A stretch of 12,936 nucleotides of DNA from Opitutia bacterium UBA7350 (GCA_002470925.1 DKOX01000101.1:1-12936), one strand, 5' to 3'. Shown: positions 1 through 8,323, counted from the first letter of the stretch. Numbers and translations are program-made. Notes: generated from the letters alone by a model not told the origin.

Positions 1-101
1 CCATGAATCCGAAGCGCAGGGGCTTCGTGCACCTGTAGGTGGAGGTCTGAGGCGCCCGCCTCAAACATTGCTTCCAGCAGTTGATTCATTTCATACGCCA
101 T
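1..101 (-). CDS. pilT: PilT-type pilus retraction ATPase, N-terminal fragment
   Basis: Only the first 33 complete codons lie in the window; the gene runs off the left edge. The visible residues include the segment FEAGASDLHLQVHEAPALRI, at residues 13-32. It matches the conserved opening of PilT/PilU ATPases, where a Gly-Ala-Ser-Asp-Leu-His motif precedes the PAS-like N-terminal domain. PilT powers depolymerisation and retraction of type IV pili at the inner-membrane base. The start is the ATG at 99-101; a second in-frame ATG four codons later is possible. The gene begins 37 bp downstream of the pilB stop on the same strand, so the two motor ATPases are probably co-transcribed. The Walker motifs are outside the window, so PilT cannot be told from PilU. 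Confidence 0.8.
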   Translation of the reverse strand, partial: MAYEMNQLLEAMFEAGASDLHLQVHEAPALRIH

Positions 102-138
102 CGTTTCTGTGCTTTCTTTTGTTTGTTATACCTGAGTT

Positions 139-1866
139 TTAGTCGGCGTCGGAAACGGTTGCATGGAGCACCTCGTTGGGAGTTGTGACGCCTGCCAAGA
201 CTTTGCGAACCCCATCTTCACGCATGGTACGCATTCCGATTTCGCGAGCCTTATTGCGAAGCACTACCAAACTGGCTTCCTCATAAACCATTTGTTGCAA
301 CTCCTCATTCATGGTGAACATTTCAAAAATCCCGACCCGTCCCCGAAAACCGGTGCCGTTGCATTTAGGGCAACCTTTTCCAGACTTGAAAGTCGCTTCC
401 AGAATTTGATCCTGACGAATGCCGAGGGAATTGAGGAGGCGTTCATCGGGTTCATCAGGCTGCTTGCATTCGGGGCAAATACGGCGCACAAGGCGCTGCG
501 CCATCACCGCGCGCAAGGCTGCGGAAACAAGAAAGGGTTTAATCCCGATATCGACCAAACGACTGACCGCACTGGGGGCGTCATTGGTATGGAGGGTACT
601 GAAAACCATGTGCCCGGTAAGAGAAGCATTGACCGCGATCTCGGCGGTTTCTTTATCGCGAATTTCCCCAACCATAATAATATTAGGGGCTTGGCGAAGC
701 ATCGAACGCAGGGCCGCAGAGAAAGTCATCCCGACATCGCGGCGCACCTGCACCTGATTGATGCCGCCCATTTCATATTCCACCGGATCCTCAACCGTAA
801 TGATTTTGCGGTCGGGGTGATTGATGTAGTTAAGGGCGGAATACAGAGTGGTGGATTTACCGGAACCGGTTGGACCGGTAACGAGAAAGATTCCGTCCGG
901 CATGGAGATGATTCGCTCAAAGACAGCTTGGTCATCACTGAAAAACCCAAGCTCGGGAAGGCCGAGGCGCAGGCCTTCCTTGTCAAGAATACGCATGACG
1001 ATACTTTCACCGTAGGCGGTGGGCAGGGTTGATACCCGCAAATCGATATCCTTCTCGCCAACCTTGATATTAATGCGCCCGTCCTGCGGTACACGCTTCT
1101 CCGCAATACTGACATTGGACATCAATTTGATCCGCGAAACGATGGAGGGCTGTAAACGCTTGGGTGGGTTCTCTACTTCGTGCAGGACGCCGTCGACGCG
1201 GTAGCGCACCCGAAAACGCTTTTCCAAGGGCTCCATGTGAATATCAGAGGCGCGTCGTTGGATCGCCTCGGTTATAACCATCTGCACGTATTTAATGATG
1301 GGGGCCTCTTCTTCTGAAATTTCGCCTTCATCAAAGACCTTTACCTCAAGGCCCTCACGTTGCTCCTCGCCCTCATGAATGCCCTCAAAAATTTCATCAA
1401 CCTCCCCGGCCTGCGCGCTCTCATAATATTGATGAATCGAACCCTCAATTGATTCAAGCGTTGCCACACGGCTCACCACCGAGCGTTGTACCACGTGACT
1501 GATACTATCGATCCCGTCCATGTCGAGAGGGTCGCAAATCGCGAGGTGTAATTCACGCTCGTCCATCTCAAGGGGAAAGACCTTGTAGCGATTCGCCAAC
1601 TCAAAAGGCACGAGTTCCAACAACTCACCCCTTACACGCACCTCGCTTAATTCCACAACCTCCATTGCGAACTCGTCCGCCAGAGCCTGTGCGATATCTG
1701 CTTGTGTGCACTTGTGATCCTTGATTAGCAAATCCAGCGCCACGCTGTCCACTTCCGCATCGCCGTCCTCGTCTAACGCAGCAGCACGGGCATGCTCGAC
1801 ACTGTCGGCATCCACTATCTTTTTATCAATTAAAAGCTGAAGAACAAAATCGTCGGATGAAGTCAC
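139..1866 (-). CDS. pilB: PilB/GspE-family assembly ATPase
   Basis: This 575-residue ATPase drives pilin polymerisation in type IV pili, or pseudopilus assembly in type II secretion, as a cytoplasmic hexamer at the inner membrane. A GspE/MshE N-terminal domain covers about residues 40-150, followed by an acidic linker at about 155-188. The motor shows all expected motifs: Walker A GPTGSGKST (331-339), Asp box ITVEDPVEY (356-364), Walker B IIMVGEIRD (396-404) and His box STLHTNDAPSA (423-433). A zinc-binding tetracysteine site follows as CPEC (464-467) and CPKC (499-502). Length is normal for the family. The start is GTG, because no ATG occurs before residue 68 and the N-terminal domain needs this region. 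Adjacent pilT favours PilB over GspE. The gene lies 46 bp downstream of rho on the same strand. Confidence 0.93.
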   Translation of the reverse strand: MTSSDDFVLQLLIDKKIVDADSVEHARAAALDEDGDAEVDSVALDLLIKDHKCTQADIAQALADEFAMEVVELSEVRVRGELLELVPFELANRYKVFPLEMDERELHLAICDPLDMDGIDSISHVVQRSVVSRVATLESIEGSIHQYYESAQAGEVDEIFEGIHEGEEQREGLEVKVFDEGEISEEEAPIIKYVQMVITEAIQRRASDIHMEPLEKRFRVRYRVDGVLHEVENPPKRLQPSIVSRIKLMSNVSIAEKRVPQDGRINIKVGEKDIDLRVSTLPTAYGESIVMRILDKEGLRLGLPELGFFSDDQAVFERIISMPDGIFLVTGPTGSGKSTTLYSALNYINHPDRKIITVEDPVEYEMGGINQVQVRRDVGMTFSAALRSMLRQAPNIIMVGEIRDKETAEIAVNASLTGHMVFSTLHTNDAPSAVSRLVDIGIKPFLVSAALRAVMAQRLVRRICPECKQPDEPDERLLNSLGIRQDQILEATFKSGKGCPKCNGTGFRGRVGIFEMFTMNEELQQMVYEEASLVVLRNKAREIGMRTMREDGVRKVLAGVTTPNEVLHATVSDAD

Positions 1867-1912
1867 AGAATATAAAACAAGTATTAAGGTATGAACTTTT
1901 AGGGCTTAAAAT

Positions 1913-3670
1913 CTAACGTGCAACACTGATCAGGAATTCCGCGTTGCTTTTGGTCTTTTTGATACGCTGAATGAGCATTTCCATCGCATCCGTAGAAGGT
2001 ATGCCTTTCATAGCGCGACGCAATGAATAAATCTTGAGCATTTCATCCGGGTGATAGAGCAACTCTTCCTTGCGGGTTCCGCTCTTGTCCATGCTCAAGG
2101 CCGGGAAGATACGTTTATCCGACAAGCCCCGATCCAGGTGCAACTCCATATTACCCGTACCCTTAAATTCCTCAAAAATCACTTCGTCCATTTTACTACC
2201 GGTCTCTACCAACGCCGTGCCGAGAATCGTGAGGCTCCCTCCATCTTCAATGTTACGGGCGGAACCAAAGAAACGCTTGGGTTTCTGCAGGGCATTCGCC
2301 TCCACCCCACCCGATAAGATCTTACCGCTGTTGGGCATCATGGTGTTGTAGGCGCGAGCCAAACGCGTAATTGAATCGAGCAGGATGATGACGTCCTCAC
2401 CCACTTCCACCATGCGGCGCGCCTTCTCAATCACCATTTCCGCGGCGTGTACGTGGCTCTCCGCCGATTCATCAAAAGTAGAACTAATGATCTCTGCCTC
2501 GACCTGACGCCGGAAGTCAGTCACTTCTTCAGGTCGTTCATCAATCAAAAGAATGATAAGGTGTGCCTTCGGGCAATTCGCCTTGATGGCATTCGCCATG
2601 CCCTGCAGGAGGACGGTCTTTCCGGTTCGCGGTGGGGCCACAATCAAGCCACGCTGACCATAGCCCACCGGAGTGAGGCAATCCACCACCCGCATGGAAA
2701 GGTTGTCCCACTTGGCATCGCCCCCCGTTTCCATTAAAATACGCTCGGTGGGATAATACGGCACCCGCTCCTTAAAGGGAACAATCTCGCTCAAGGTATC
2801 GGGATCCCGACCCATGACCTCCAAGGCAGCGATCACAAAGGGACAGGTTTCGGTCTCGCGGCGCGGGTGAAGGCGCGCCTTCACAATGTGGCCGGCTTGC
2901 AGACCATATTGCTTGATCAGGGTTTGCGGCACAAAAGCGCTCTGCGAAACCACGCGGTAATTATCGCGCTCGTATACCAAGAGACCACCGGCCTCATCTT
3001 CAAGCAAATCAAGCACGCCCACCGTTTCAATGCACTTCTTTTGCTCAAAAGCATCTGCAAGCAAGGCATTGACCAACTGTTCGCGATTGGGCGCGTTGGG
3101 GATGTCCACCGATCCTTTCTCCGCCGCTTCCCGCAGTTCCGGAAGTGGCATATTATAGATCTCAGTAAAATCACATACACTAGCTTTCGCAGGTTCTAAA
3201 CCGTCGACCAATGACTGTAAGGCTTCGAAATTTTCAAATGCTTCGAAATTCGGCAAATCGCCCAAGTCCAAAGTCGAACCCTCCTCGCCGGGGGCCTTCT
3301 TTTTATTCTGCCAACGGTTTCGCGCCCGACCCTTCTGGTTTTTCTTAGCCTTCTGGAAGCGATTCTGATTCGTATTTCCATTGCCGCGGCGTCCGGAATT
3401 GCGATTCCCGGAAGGCTCCCCCTCCGGTGCATCACTATTGGATTTGGGTTTTTCAGACGCGGCGGTCTCGCTTTCGCTTTGCATCATCGCCTCGTAAGCA
3501 ACTCCGGTTACAGCCCCGTCATCCGCAGGGACAGGCGCCGCTTCTTCATTTTGCGTGCGCTTTCTCGCCCCACGCCGGACTGTTTTGCGCGGCGTCTTAG
3601 GTGCCGCTCCCGCATCGAAATCCAAGGGGTTGCTACTGGACAAGGGTGTATCCGATTCACTCATATACAT
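1913..3670 (-). CDS. rho: Transcription termination factor Rho with long disordered N-terminal extension
   Basis: Rho is a ring-shaped RNA-dependent helicase that ends transcription at untranslated RNA. From the ATG at 3668-3670 the protein has 585 residues, against about 420 in E. coli. Residues 1-165 are low complexity: acidic/Ser-rich first, then a basic Asn/Arg/Lys/Gly-rich stretch at about 88-127. A Rho_N helical domain follows (about 175-206), then the OB-fold RNA-binding domain (about 217-283) and the RecA-type motor. Motor motifs are P-loop APPRTGKT (345-352), LIDERPEEVT (375-384), Walker B ILLDSITR (429-436), the Q-loop near 451-473 and the Arg-finger segment RGLSDKRIFPA (514-524). 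The OB fold lacks the usual Phe-Gly-Phe. An in-frame TTG at 3688 and an ATG at 3664 are alternative starts; no clear Shine-Dalgarno decides. It sits between coaE and pilB in one orientation. Confidence 0.95.
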   Translation of the reverse strand: MYMSESDTPLSSSNPLDFDAGAAPKTPRKTVRRGARKRTQNEEAAPVPADDGAVTGVAYEAMMQSESETAASEKPKSNSDAPEGEPSGNRNSGRRGNGNTNQNRFQKAKKNQKGRARNRWQNKKKAPGEEGSTLDLGDLPNFEAFENFEALQSLVDGLEPAKASVCDFTEIYNMPLPELREAAEKGSVDIPNAPNREQLVNALLADAFEQKKCIETVGVLDLLEDEAGGLLVYERDNYRVVSQSAFVPQTLIKQYGLQAGHIVKARLHPRRETETCPFVIAALEVMGRDPDTLSEIVPFKERVPYYPTERILMETGGDAKWDNLSMRVVDCLTPVGYGQRGLIVAPPRTGKTVLLQGMANAIKANCPKAHLIILLIDERPEEVTDFRRQVEAEIISSTFDESAESHVHAAEMVIEKARRMVEVGEDVIILLDSITRLARAYNTMMPNSGKILSGGVEANALQKPKRFFGSARNIEDGGSLTILGTALVETGSKMDEVIFEEFKGTGNMELHLDRGLSDKRIFPALSMDKSGTRKEELLYHPDEMLKIYSLRRAMKGIPSTDAMEMLIQRIKKTKSNAEFLISVAR

Positions 3671-3714
3671 TTGGGTTTTAGGGATCAAGAGTGTTCAGCC
3701 CGACAAAAAAGTGC

Positions 3715-4308
3715 TTACCATTCTGCGATTAGGCCGAGCGTTTGCTCTTTTAAAAATTCAAGACTACCGGCGTTTGTTATAACATAATCCGCTCGCCCCA
3801 TTTTCTCAGACAAAGCCATTTGCCGTTTGGAACGTTGTTCAATTGCAACCTTTGAAAACCCCCGAAGGGCCATTCGGGCAATCACAATTGCTTCCGGACA
3901 GGTAACACAAACACTAAAATCAAACTCCTTTTCAAGCCTTTTCTCAAATAACAGCGGGATCTCAATGACCCAATTCGACCCGGGATCTCCTTGCATCGCC
4001 GCAAGCCATTGCTCTCGCACCCGAGGATGCAGCAACGCCTCCAGCCATTCCAATTCCCCGGGCTCCGCGAAAACTGTCTCCGCCACCGCACTGCGATCCA
4101 CGCGACCCTCCACATTAAAAACCGCCCCACCCCAGCGCTCCCGCACCGCTTGAATCACCGCCTCATTCGAGGCGAGCAAGTCCTGCACCAGCGCGTCCGC
4201 CGATAAAACTGCCCAGCCCGCCTCCGCAAAAAAACACGCTACCGAGCTTTTACCACAGCCTATCCCGCCCGTAAGACCAATACGATACCCGCGGTCGCTC
4301 CCTTGCAT
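3715..4308 (-). CDS. coaE: Dephospho-CoA kinase
   Basis: CoaE phosphorylates the 3'-hydroxyl of the ribose of dephospho-CoA, the last step of coenzyme A synthesis, in the cytoplasm. From the ATG at 4306-4308 the product has 197 residues, usual for the family. It shows the P-loop GLTGGIGCGKS (11-21), the catalytic-region Asp in SADAL (D38), the HP pair (94-95), the core motif EIPLLFE (116-122), the Arg/Gln-rich lid around RSKRQ (159-163) and ADYVITNAG (173-181). An in-frame TTG at 4329 would add seven poorly conserved residues, so I prefer the ATG. It is the first gene of the minus-strand run coaE-rho-pilB-pilT, with 44 bp before the chosen rho start. It is divergent from comM across about 78 bp. 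Confidence 0.93.
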   Translation of the reverse strand: MQGSDRGYRIGLTGGIGCGKSSVACFFAEAGWAVLSADALVQDLLASNEAVIQAVRERWGGAVFNVEGRVDRSAVAETVFAEPGELEWLEALLHPRVREQWLAAMQGDPGSNWVIEIPLLFEKRLEKEFDFSVCVTCPEAIVIARMALRGFSKVAIEQRSKRQMALSEKMGRADYVITNAGSLEFLKEQTLGLIAEW

Positions 4309-4372
4309 CGCTGTTGTTTTGTTTTTCAAAAGCGCAATTATTTTATGATGGACGGTTAAATTTTACTTATTA

Positions 4373-4383
4373 GGTTTTAAACC
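4373..4383. repeat. Short palindrome just before comM
   Basis: GGTTTTAAACC is an 11-bp inverted repeat (GGTTT-T-AAACC) ending 3 bp before the comM start codon. It lies in the divergent coaE/comM spacer, where a ribosome-binding site would be expected; no Shine-Dalgarno sequence is present. It could be an operator half or chance in AT-rich DNA; low confidence. Confidence 0.2.
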
Positions 4384-4386
4384 CCT

Positions 4387-5925
4387 ATGCTTGCGACCAC
4401 TCAATCAGCCGCCCTGCTTGGAATAGAAGCCTACCCCGTTCAAGTAGAGGTCAATACCGGGGAGGTGGGCGAGCTTAAATTTATTCTTGTAGGACTCCCC
4501 GATGCCGCGGTCAAGGAATCACAGGACCGCGTTTTTTCCGCGATCAGCAATAGCGGGTATCGCCAGCCCGAAACCCGCACCACGGTAAATCTCGCGCCTG
4601 GCGACCTCCGCAAGGAAGGCCCCGCATACGATTTACCCATTGCGCTGGGTGTCCTCGCCGCCATGAAACAATGCGAGGCCGCACCCTTGCAGGATTACCT
4701 CATCGCCGGTGAACTCAGCCTTTCCGGAGAAACCCGACCCGTCAAAGGCTGCCTCGCGATGGCACAGCTAGCCCGCCGCCTCAACAAAAAAGGCATCCTT
4801 TTGCCCGAAGTTTCCGCCCGGGAAGCCGCTCTCGTCAGCGACCTCAATGTTATCCCGATCCAAAGCCTTGACCATGCGGTCCGTTTCCTAAACCGCGAAA
4901 TCAAGATTGATCCCCTCCCCGCAGATCTCAGCCCCTTCAAGCCTGAAAACACCGACCCCAACCAAGCTGATTTTACCGACATAAAAGGACAACATCACCT
5001 CCGCCGCGCTATCGAAATCGCAGTTAGCGGGGGACACAATCTTATCATGATCGGAAGCCCCGGCTCCGGTAAATCCATGATCGCCAAGCGCATACCCGGC
5101 ATCATGCCCCCGCCCGAACTCGACGAATTCCTCGAAATTCTCAGCATTCAATCCGCGGCAGGAATCACGCTTGACCCCTCCAGCACGCGTAATCAACGGC
5201 CCTTCCGCGCCCCCCATCACACCATCAGTGACGTCGGTCTCCTTGGCGGTGGAACCTTTCCAGGACCCGGAGAAATCTCCCTCGCACATCAAGGCGTCCT
5301 CTTCCTCGATGAACTCCCCGAATTCCGCCGCAACACCCTTGAAGTTTTGCGTCAACCCCTTGAAGACGGACAGGTCACCATTTCCCGCAGTGCCGCTAAA
5401 GTCACCCTCCCCGCCGCCTTCATGCTCGTCTGCGCCATGAACCCCTGCCCCTGTGGTTATGCCGGAGACCCCGTCCACCCCTGCCGTTGCTCCCTCACCC
5501 AAATCCAACGCTACCGCTCCCGCATCAGCGGCCCCCTCCTCGACCGCATCGATATTCACATTGAGGCACCCGCCCTCCGCATCGAAGAGCTGCGTACCAC
5601 CCAACCCGGCGAATCCTCCGCCCCAATCCGTGCCCGTTGCGCCGCAGCACGTGCGATCCAATTCCGGCGCTTCCACAACCATCCCACCAAGCGTTGCAAC
5701 AGCCGCATGCAGCAAGCCGACATCCGTAAATACTGCGCCCTCGACGCAGCGCTTAGCCAGCAACTCCAAAACGCCATGCAGGAATTTGCACTTTCCGCCC
5801 GCGCCTACGACCGCATTCTCAAAGTCGCCCGGACCATCGCCGACTTGGATCATTCCGAAAGCATAAAAAGTCCGCATTTACTTGAAGCAATTCAATATCG
5901 TAGCCTTGACAGACAGCTATTTTAA
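4387..5925 (+). CDS. comM: ComM/YifB-family AAA+ ATPase (Mg-chelatase-like)
   Basis: The protein has 512 residues, the normal length. ComM is a hexameric helicase that promotes branch migration during integration of taken-up DNA in natural transformation; homologues are also common in bacteria not known to be competent. The N-terminal third (about 1-170) has the Lon-protease-like ChlI fold, with VGLPDAAVKES at 35-45. The AAA+ core has Walker A GSPGSGKS (223-230), FRAPHHTISD (273-282), Walker B VLFLDELPEF (304-313) and the segment SGPLLDRIDIH (381-391). A cysteine cluster, CPCG plus CRC, lies at 354-368, as is typical of YifB/ComM. The Mg_chelatase_C helical domain occupies about 415-510 and includes LSARAYDRILKVARTIADL. 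The ATG start has no Shine-Dalgarno. It is divergent from coaE and very rich in C-ending codons. Confidence 0.92.
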   Translation: MLATTQSAALLGIEAYPVQVEVNTGEVGELKFILVGLPDAAVKESQDRVFSAISNSGYRQPETRTTVNLAPGDLRKEGPAYDLPIALGVLAAMKQCEAAPLQDYLIAGELSLSGETRPVKGCLAMAQLARRLNKKGILLPEVSAREAALVSDLNVIPIQSLDHAVRFLNREIKIDPLPADLSPFKPENTDPNQADFTDIKGQHHLRRAIEIAVSGGHNLIMIGSPGSGKSMIAKRIPGIMPPPELDEFLEILSIQSAAGITLDPSSTRNQRPFRAPHHTISDVGLLGGGTFPGPGEISLAHQGVLFLDELPEFRRNTLEVLRQPLEDGQVTISRSAAKVTLPAAFMLVCAMNPCPCGYAGDPVHPCRCSLTQIQRYRSRISGPLLDRIDIHIEAPALRIEELRTTQPGESSAPIRARCAAARAIQFRRFHNHPTKRCNSRMQQADIRKYCALDAALSQQLQNAMQEFALSARAYDRILKVARTIADLDHSESIKSPHLLEAIQYRSLDRQLF

Positions 5926-5945
5926 CCGAAAAACTATAAAGAATT

Positions 5946-5964
5946 ACTGCTTTCGGCAGTGTTT
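5946..5964 (+). terminator. Weak hairpin after comM, possible terminator
   Basis: ACTGC (5946-5950) pairs with GCAGT (5956-5960) around the loop TTTCG, followed by GTTTT. The stem is only 5 bp and the T-run is short. It is correctly placed 20 bp after the comM stop, but Rho-dependent termination is equally possible. The rest of the 133-bp spacer up to the tRNA is AT-rich. It has a TATAAA at 6007-6012 that could be a -10 element, but I see no matching -35. Confidence 0.3.
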
Positions 5965-6058
5965 TACCTTAGAACAGAGTAGTCCGCACAACTAACTTTA
6001 ACCCTCTATAAATTATCACAGCAGTACCGAGCGTTCAATATATCTAATTACATAATCT

Positions 6059-6146
<88 letters not shown>

Positions 6147-6177
6147 AATATTCACTTTAATACAATCCCATACCATC

Positions 6178-6822
6178 ATGAAAAGCGTAGCCATTATCGA
6201 AGACCAAACCGCCATCCGCGAACTCATTACACAAACCATTCTCAACAGTGATGATTACAACATCGTGATTGAAACTGGCGACGGTAAAGAAGGTTGCGAC
6301 CGCTGCCTCGAACTGAAACCTGACTTCGTCATCCTTGACGTCATGCTTCCCAATATGAACGGCACCGATGTCCTCCGTCGTTTCGCCAAGGAATTGCCCA
6401 ACACCCGCGTCCTGATCTTCTCCGGTTACCAGACCCCCGGCCTCGTCCGTGAACTCCTTCAAATCGGCGCACATGGATTTGTCGAAAAATCCGCCGCCCT
6501 CAATGAACTTCGCAAAGGTATTGAAATCGTCTCCGGTGGCGGCAGCTACTTCGGCCCCGAGATCGCTCAAATGCTGCGCGACGCCATGTCAGATCCCAAA
6601 ACCAAGGAATCCGGCATCAACGTCCTCACCCGCCGCGAACGCCAAATCCTGCAACTCATCGCTGAAAGTAACAGCACTAAAAAGATCGCTGAGAAACTCG
6701 ACATCAGTGTCAAGACTGCCGAGAACCACCGCACCAATCTTATGCGTAAACTCGACCTGCACGATATCGCCAGCCTGACCCGTTACGCGATCAACAACGG
6801 CTTGATCATTCTCAACCGCTAA
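6178..6822 (+). CDS. NarL/LuxR-family DNA-binding response regulator
   Basis: This 214-residue two-component output protein has a receiver domain at about 1-120. It carries the acidic pair E8/D9, phosphoacceptor D54 (VILDVMLPNMNG), S82 and the conserved K104. A LuxR-type helix-turn-helix lies at about 147-212, with LTRRERQILQLIAE (150-163) and the recognition-helix region ISVKTAENH (176-184). All phosphorylation residues are intact, so it should be a phospho-activated transcription factor. No sensor kinase lies nearby, so its partner and targets are unknown. The gene follows tRNA-Ser by 31 bp and may be read from the tRNA promoter. There is no Shine-Dalgarno; the ATG is fixed by the start of the receiver domain. 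It converges with the next gene, 13 bp away. Confidence 0.9.
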   Translation: MKSVAIIEDQTAIRELITQTILNSDDYNIVIETGDGKEGCDRCLELKPDFVILDVMLPNMNGTDVLRRFAKELPNTRVLIFSGYQTPGLVRELLQIGAHGFVEKSAALNELRKGIEIVSGGGSYFGPEIAQMLRDAMSDPKTKESGINVLTRRERQILQLIAESNSTKKIAEKLDISVKTAENHRTNLMRKLDLHDIASLTRYAINNGLIILNR

Positions 6823-6835
6823 GCCCGCACGCGGG

Positions 6836-7654
6836 TCAACCGCCCGCTTCACGGTAGCGATCCGCGAGGATTTCCAACAAAAGGGGATGCCGGCCTAAAA
6901 GGGCCGTGCTTTCCACCCCTTCATATACCCCGCGCTGCACGAGTTCTGCGCCAATCTGCGCGACGTCGCCACCCGCGCCCGCATGGCGCCCTGGCAGCAA
7001 AAAGAACATCGCCGCCAGCAAACGCCCACCCACGAAATCAGGAATCGCATCCAACCCCTCCAAGAGCGGTTCATTAAAAGCGTATTCCGCGCCCTCCCGC
7101 CGCTCCATTGAGCAGGCCACTACCCGGCGCCCCAGCGCATCCGCCAAATCCCGCGCCACCGAATTGCGCAAAGCATTCACCTCCCGCGCCGGCGTTCCGT
7201 GATCAACCAGTGCAATATGCATCGCCCCTTCCGGGTCCGCCGCCCGCACATGGTCCATCAACATTTCGACCAAACGCGCCTCAGGACGATCCACCGATTG
7301 ACCAAAGAGGCAGTCCGCAATCACCACTTCCATCTCCGGGCACTCCTCACGCAGCTCCTCCAGCAATACCGGCAAATATTCCGTAATGGCACGACTCGGT
7401 CCTAAAAAAAGCGGCAAAATCATGAAACGTCGCCGACCCGCCGCGAAGGAGGCCCGCATCCGGCGCTTCACAATCGTTGCTTCCATACCCCCCAATTCCG
7501 CCGGATTCACCTTGTGCGAATGCAGCAGGCTCACCGCCTCCACCTCGCGTCCCAATCGCTCGCTCAACCCCTTCGCCAGCGCACGCAACTCCAGCGTCGC
7601 CCCCGGTGCCAAGGATCCATTATCTACTAAAAAAACCTCTATTTCCGCATCCAT
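6836..7654 (-). CDS. CbiX-like chelatase-family protein with two domains, first half degenerate
   Basis: The protein has 272 residues from the ATG at 7652-7654; an in-frame GTG at 7669 is the only upstream alternative. It resembles long-form CbiX, which inserts cobalt or iron into sirohydrochlorin using two fused repeats of one fold. The second half keeps both family histidines, in VDHGTP (H152) and LPGRHAGAGGDV (H224), and the C-terminal LLGRHPLLLEILADR (residues 253-267) is typical. The first half has VDNGS (N12) where VDHGS is expected, and PLFLGPSRAITEYLP (residues 81-95) lacks the second histidine. Metal chelation would then depend on the C-terminal half. No cobalamin or sirohaem gene is adjacent, so the substrate is unknown. 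It is convergent with the response regulator and divergent from the lipoprotein gene. Confidence 0.75.
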   Translation of the reverse strand: MDAEIEVFLVDNGSLAPGATLELRALAKGLSERLGREVEAVSLLHSHKVNPAELGGMEATIVKRRMRASFAAGRRRFMILPLFLGPSRAITEYLPVLLEELREECPEMEVVIADCLFGQSVDRPEARLVEMLMDHVRAADPEGAMHIALVDHGTPAREVNALRNSVARDLADALGRRVVACSMERREGAEYAFNEPLLEGLDAIPDFVGGRLLAAMFFLLPGRHAGAGGDVAQIGAELVQRGVYEGVESTALLGRHPLLLEILADRYREAGG

Positions 7655-7745
7655 TTGAATTAAAAGCACAAACCTTTCGTAATAATTGCATCAAACAAAG
7701 GAAAAAGTTTGCGCAAGACAACTCTCCCTACAAATTTACTGCATC

Positions 7746-8306
7746 ATGATCAACGCCTTCCGCAACACCACTATCCTTCTTTTCGCTATTTTACTCTTAA
7801 GTGCCTGCACCCGCACCCAGCTACCCACCCCTGGTGACACCGCCAGTCGCTTTGGAGACAATAATGGCTTGATTCCCGAAAGTATGGACGGCGAGTGGGG
7901 ACCCACTGAACTTCAACCGCGCGGGCTCAACGACAGCTATACCGACGGCACCTATAATGGACGTCCCACCATCATGGGTCTCTTTCAACCCGTCTATTTC
8001 AACTTCGATTCCGCCAGTATTGCCGCCGCTGAGCGCGCCAAGCTCCAGGAAGCCGCCCGTTATCTCGATAAAAACGCCCGCGCCGGAGTCCTGCTCGAAG
8101 GTCACTGCGACTGGTATGGCACCGCTGATTACAATCTTGCCCTCGGGGAACTACGCGCCAACAGCGCCCGCGATTATCTTTCCACCCTTGGCGTAAACAG
8201 TAGTCGCATCGAAACCCTTTCCAAAGGAAGCCTCGAAGCAACCAGCGGTCTTTCCAAAGCACAGTCTGCACAGGATCGTCGCGTCGAGATCATCATTCTC
8301 AAATAG
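7746..8306 (+). CDS. OmpA/Pal-type peptidoglycan-binding lipoprotein
   Basis: The product has 186 residues from the ATG at 7746. That start gives a proper lipoprotein signal: basic N-terminus, hydrophobic core and lipobox LSAC with C21 as the lipidated residue. An upstream in-frame ATG (7686) would bury this signal behind 20 extra residues, so I reject it. Residues 22-80 are a Gly/Asp/Pro-rich linker. The OmpA-C domain starts at VYFNFDSASI (83-92) and carries the peptidoglycan-binding region LEGHCDWYGTADYNLALGEL (117-136) with D122 and R137. In Pal the same place reads GHCDERGT. It likely tethers the outer membrane to peptidoglycan. No tolB or tolA is adjacent, so I do not assign the symbol pal. 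Its divergent neighbour is the CbiX-like gene, about 90 bp away. Confidence 0.88.
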   Translation: MINAFRNTTILLFAILLLSACTRTQLPTPGDTASRFGDNNGLIPESMDGEWGPTELQPRGLNDSYTDGTYNGRPTIMGLFQPVYFNFDSASIAAAERAKLQEAARYLDKNARAGVLLEGHCDWYGTADYNLALGELRANSARDYLSTLGVNSSRIETLSKGSLEATSGLSKAQSAQDRRVEIIILK

Positions 8307-8323
8307 GCGCGCCCCAGCGGCAC

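Noticed and set aside
163..1032. 289-codon open frame on the plus strand
   Set aside because: It is antisense to the pilB motor domain, whose motifs are all in the minus frame; the plus translation shows no recognisable family.
4888..5877. 329-codon open frame on the minus strand
   Set aside because: It lies wholly inside comM, antisense. Its Gly/Glu/Asp-rich translation mirrors the C-rich codon use of comM and shows no domain.
5906..5940. TTGACA and TATAAA as a promoter after comM
   Set aside because: The two boxes are 23 bp apart, too far for a normal sigma-70 promoter.
6824..6835. CCCGCACGCGGG near-palindrome between convergent genes
   Set aside because: The stem would be four or five pairs with a two- to four-base loop and no T-tract on either side; too weak to call a terminator.
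7686..7745. Upstream ATG for the lipoprotein
   Set aside because: It would place 20 residues before an otherwise perfect lipoprotein signal peptide.
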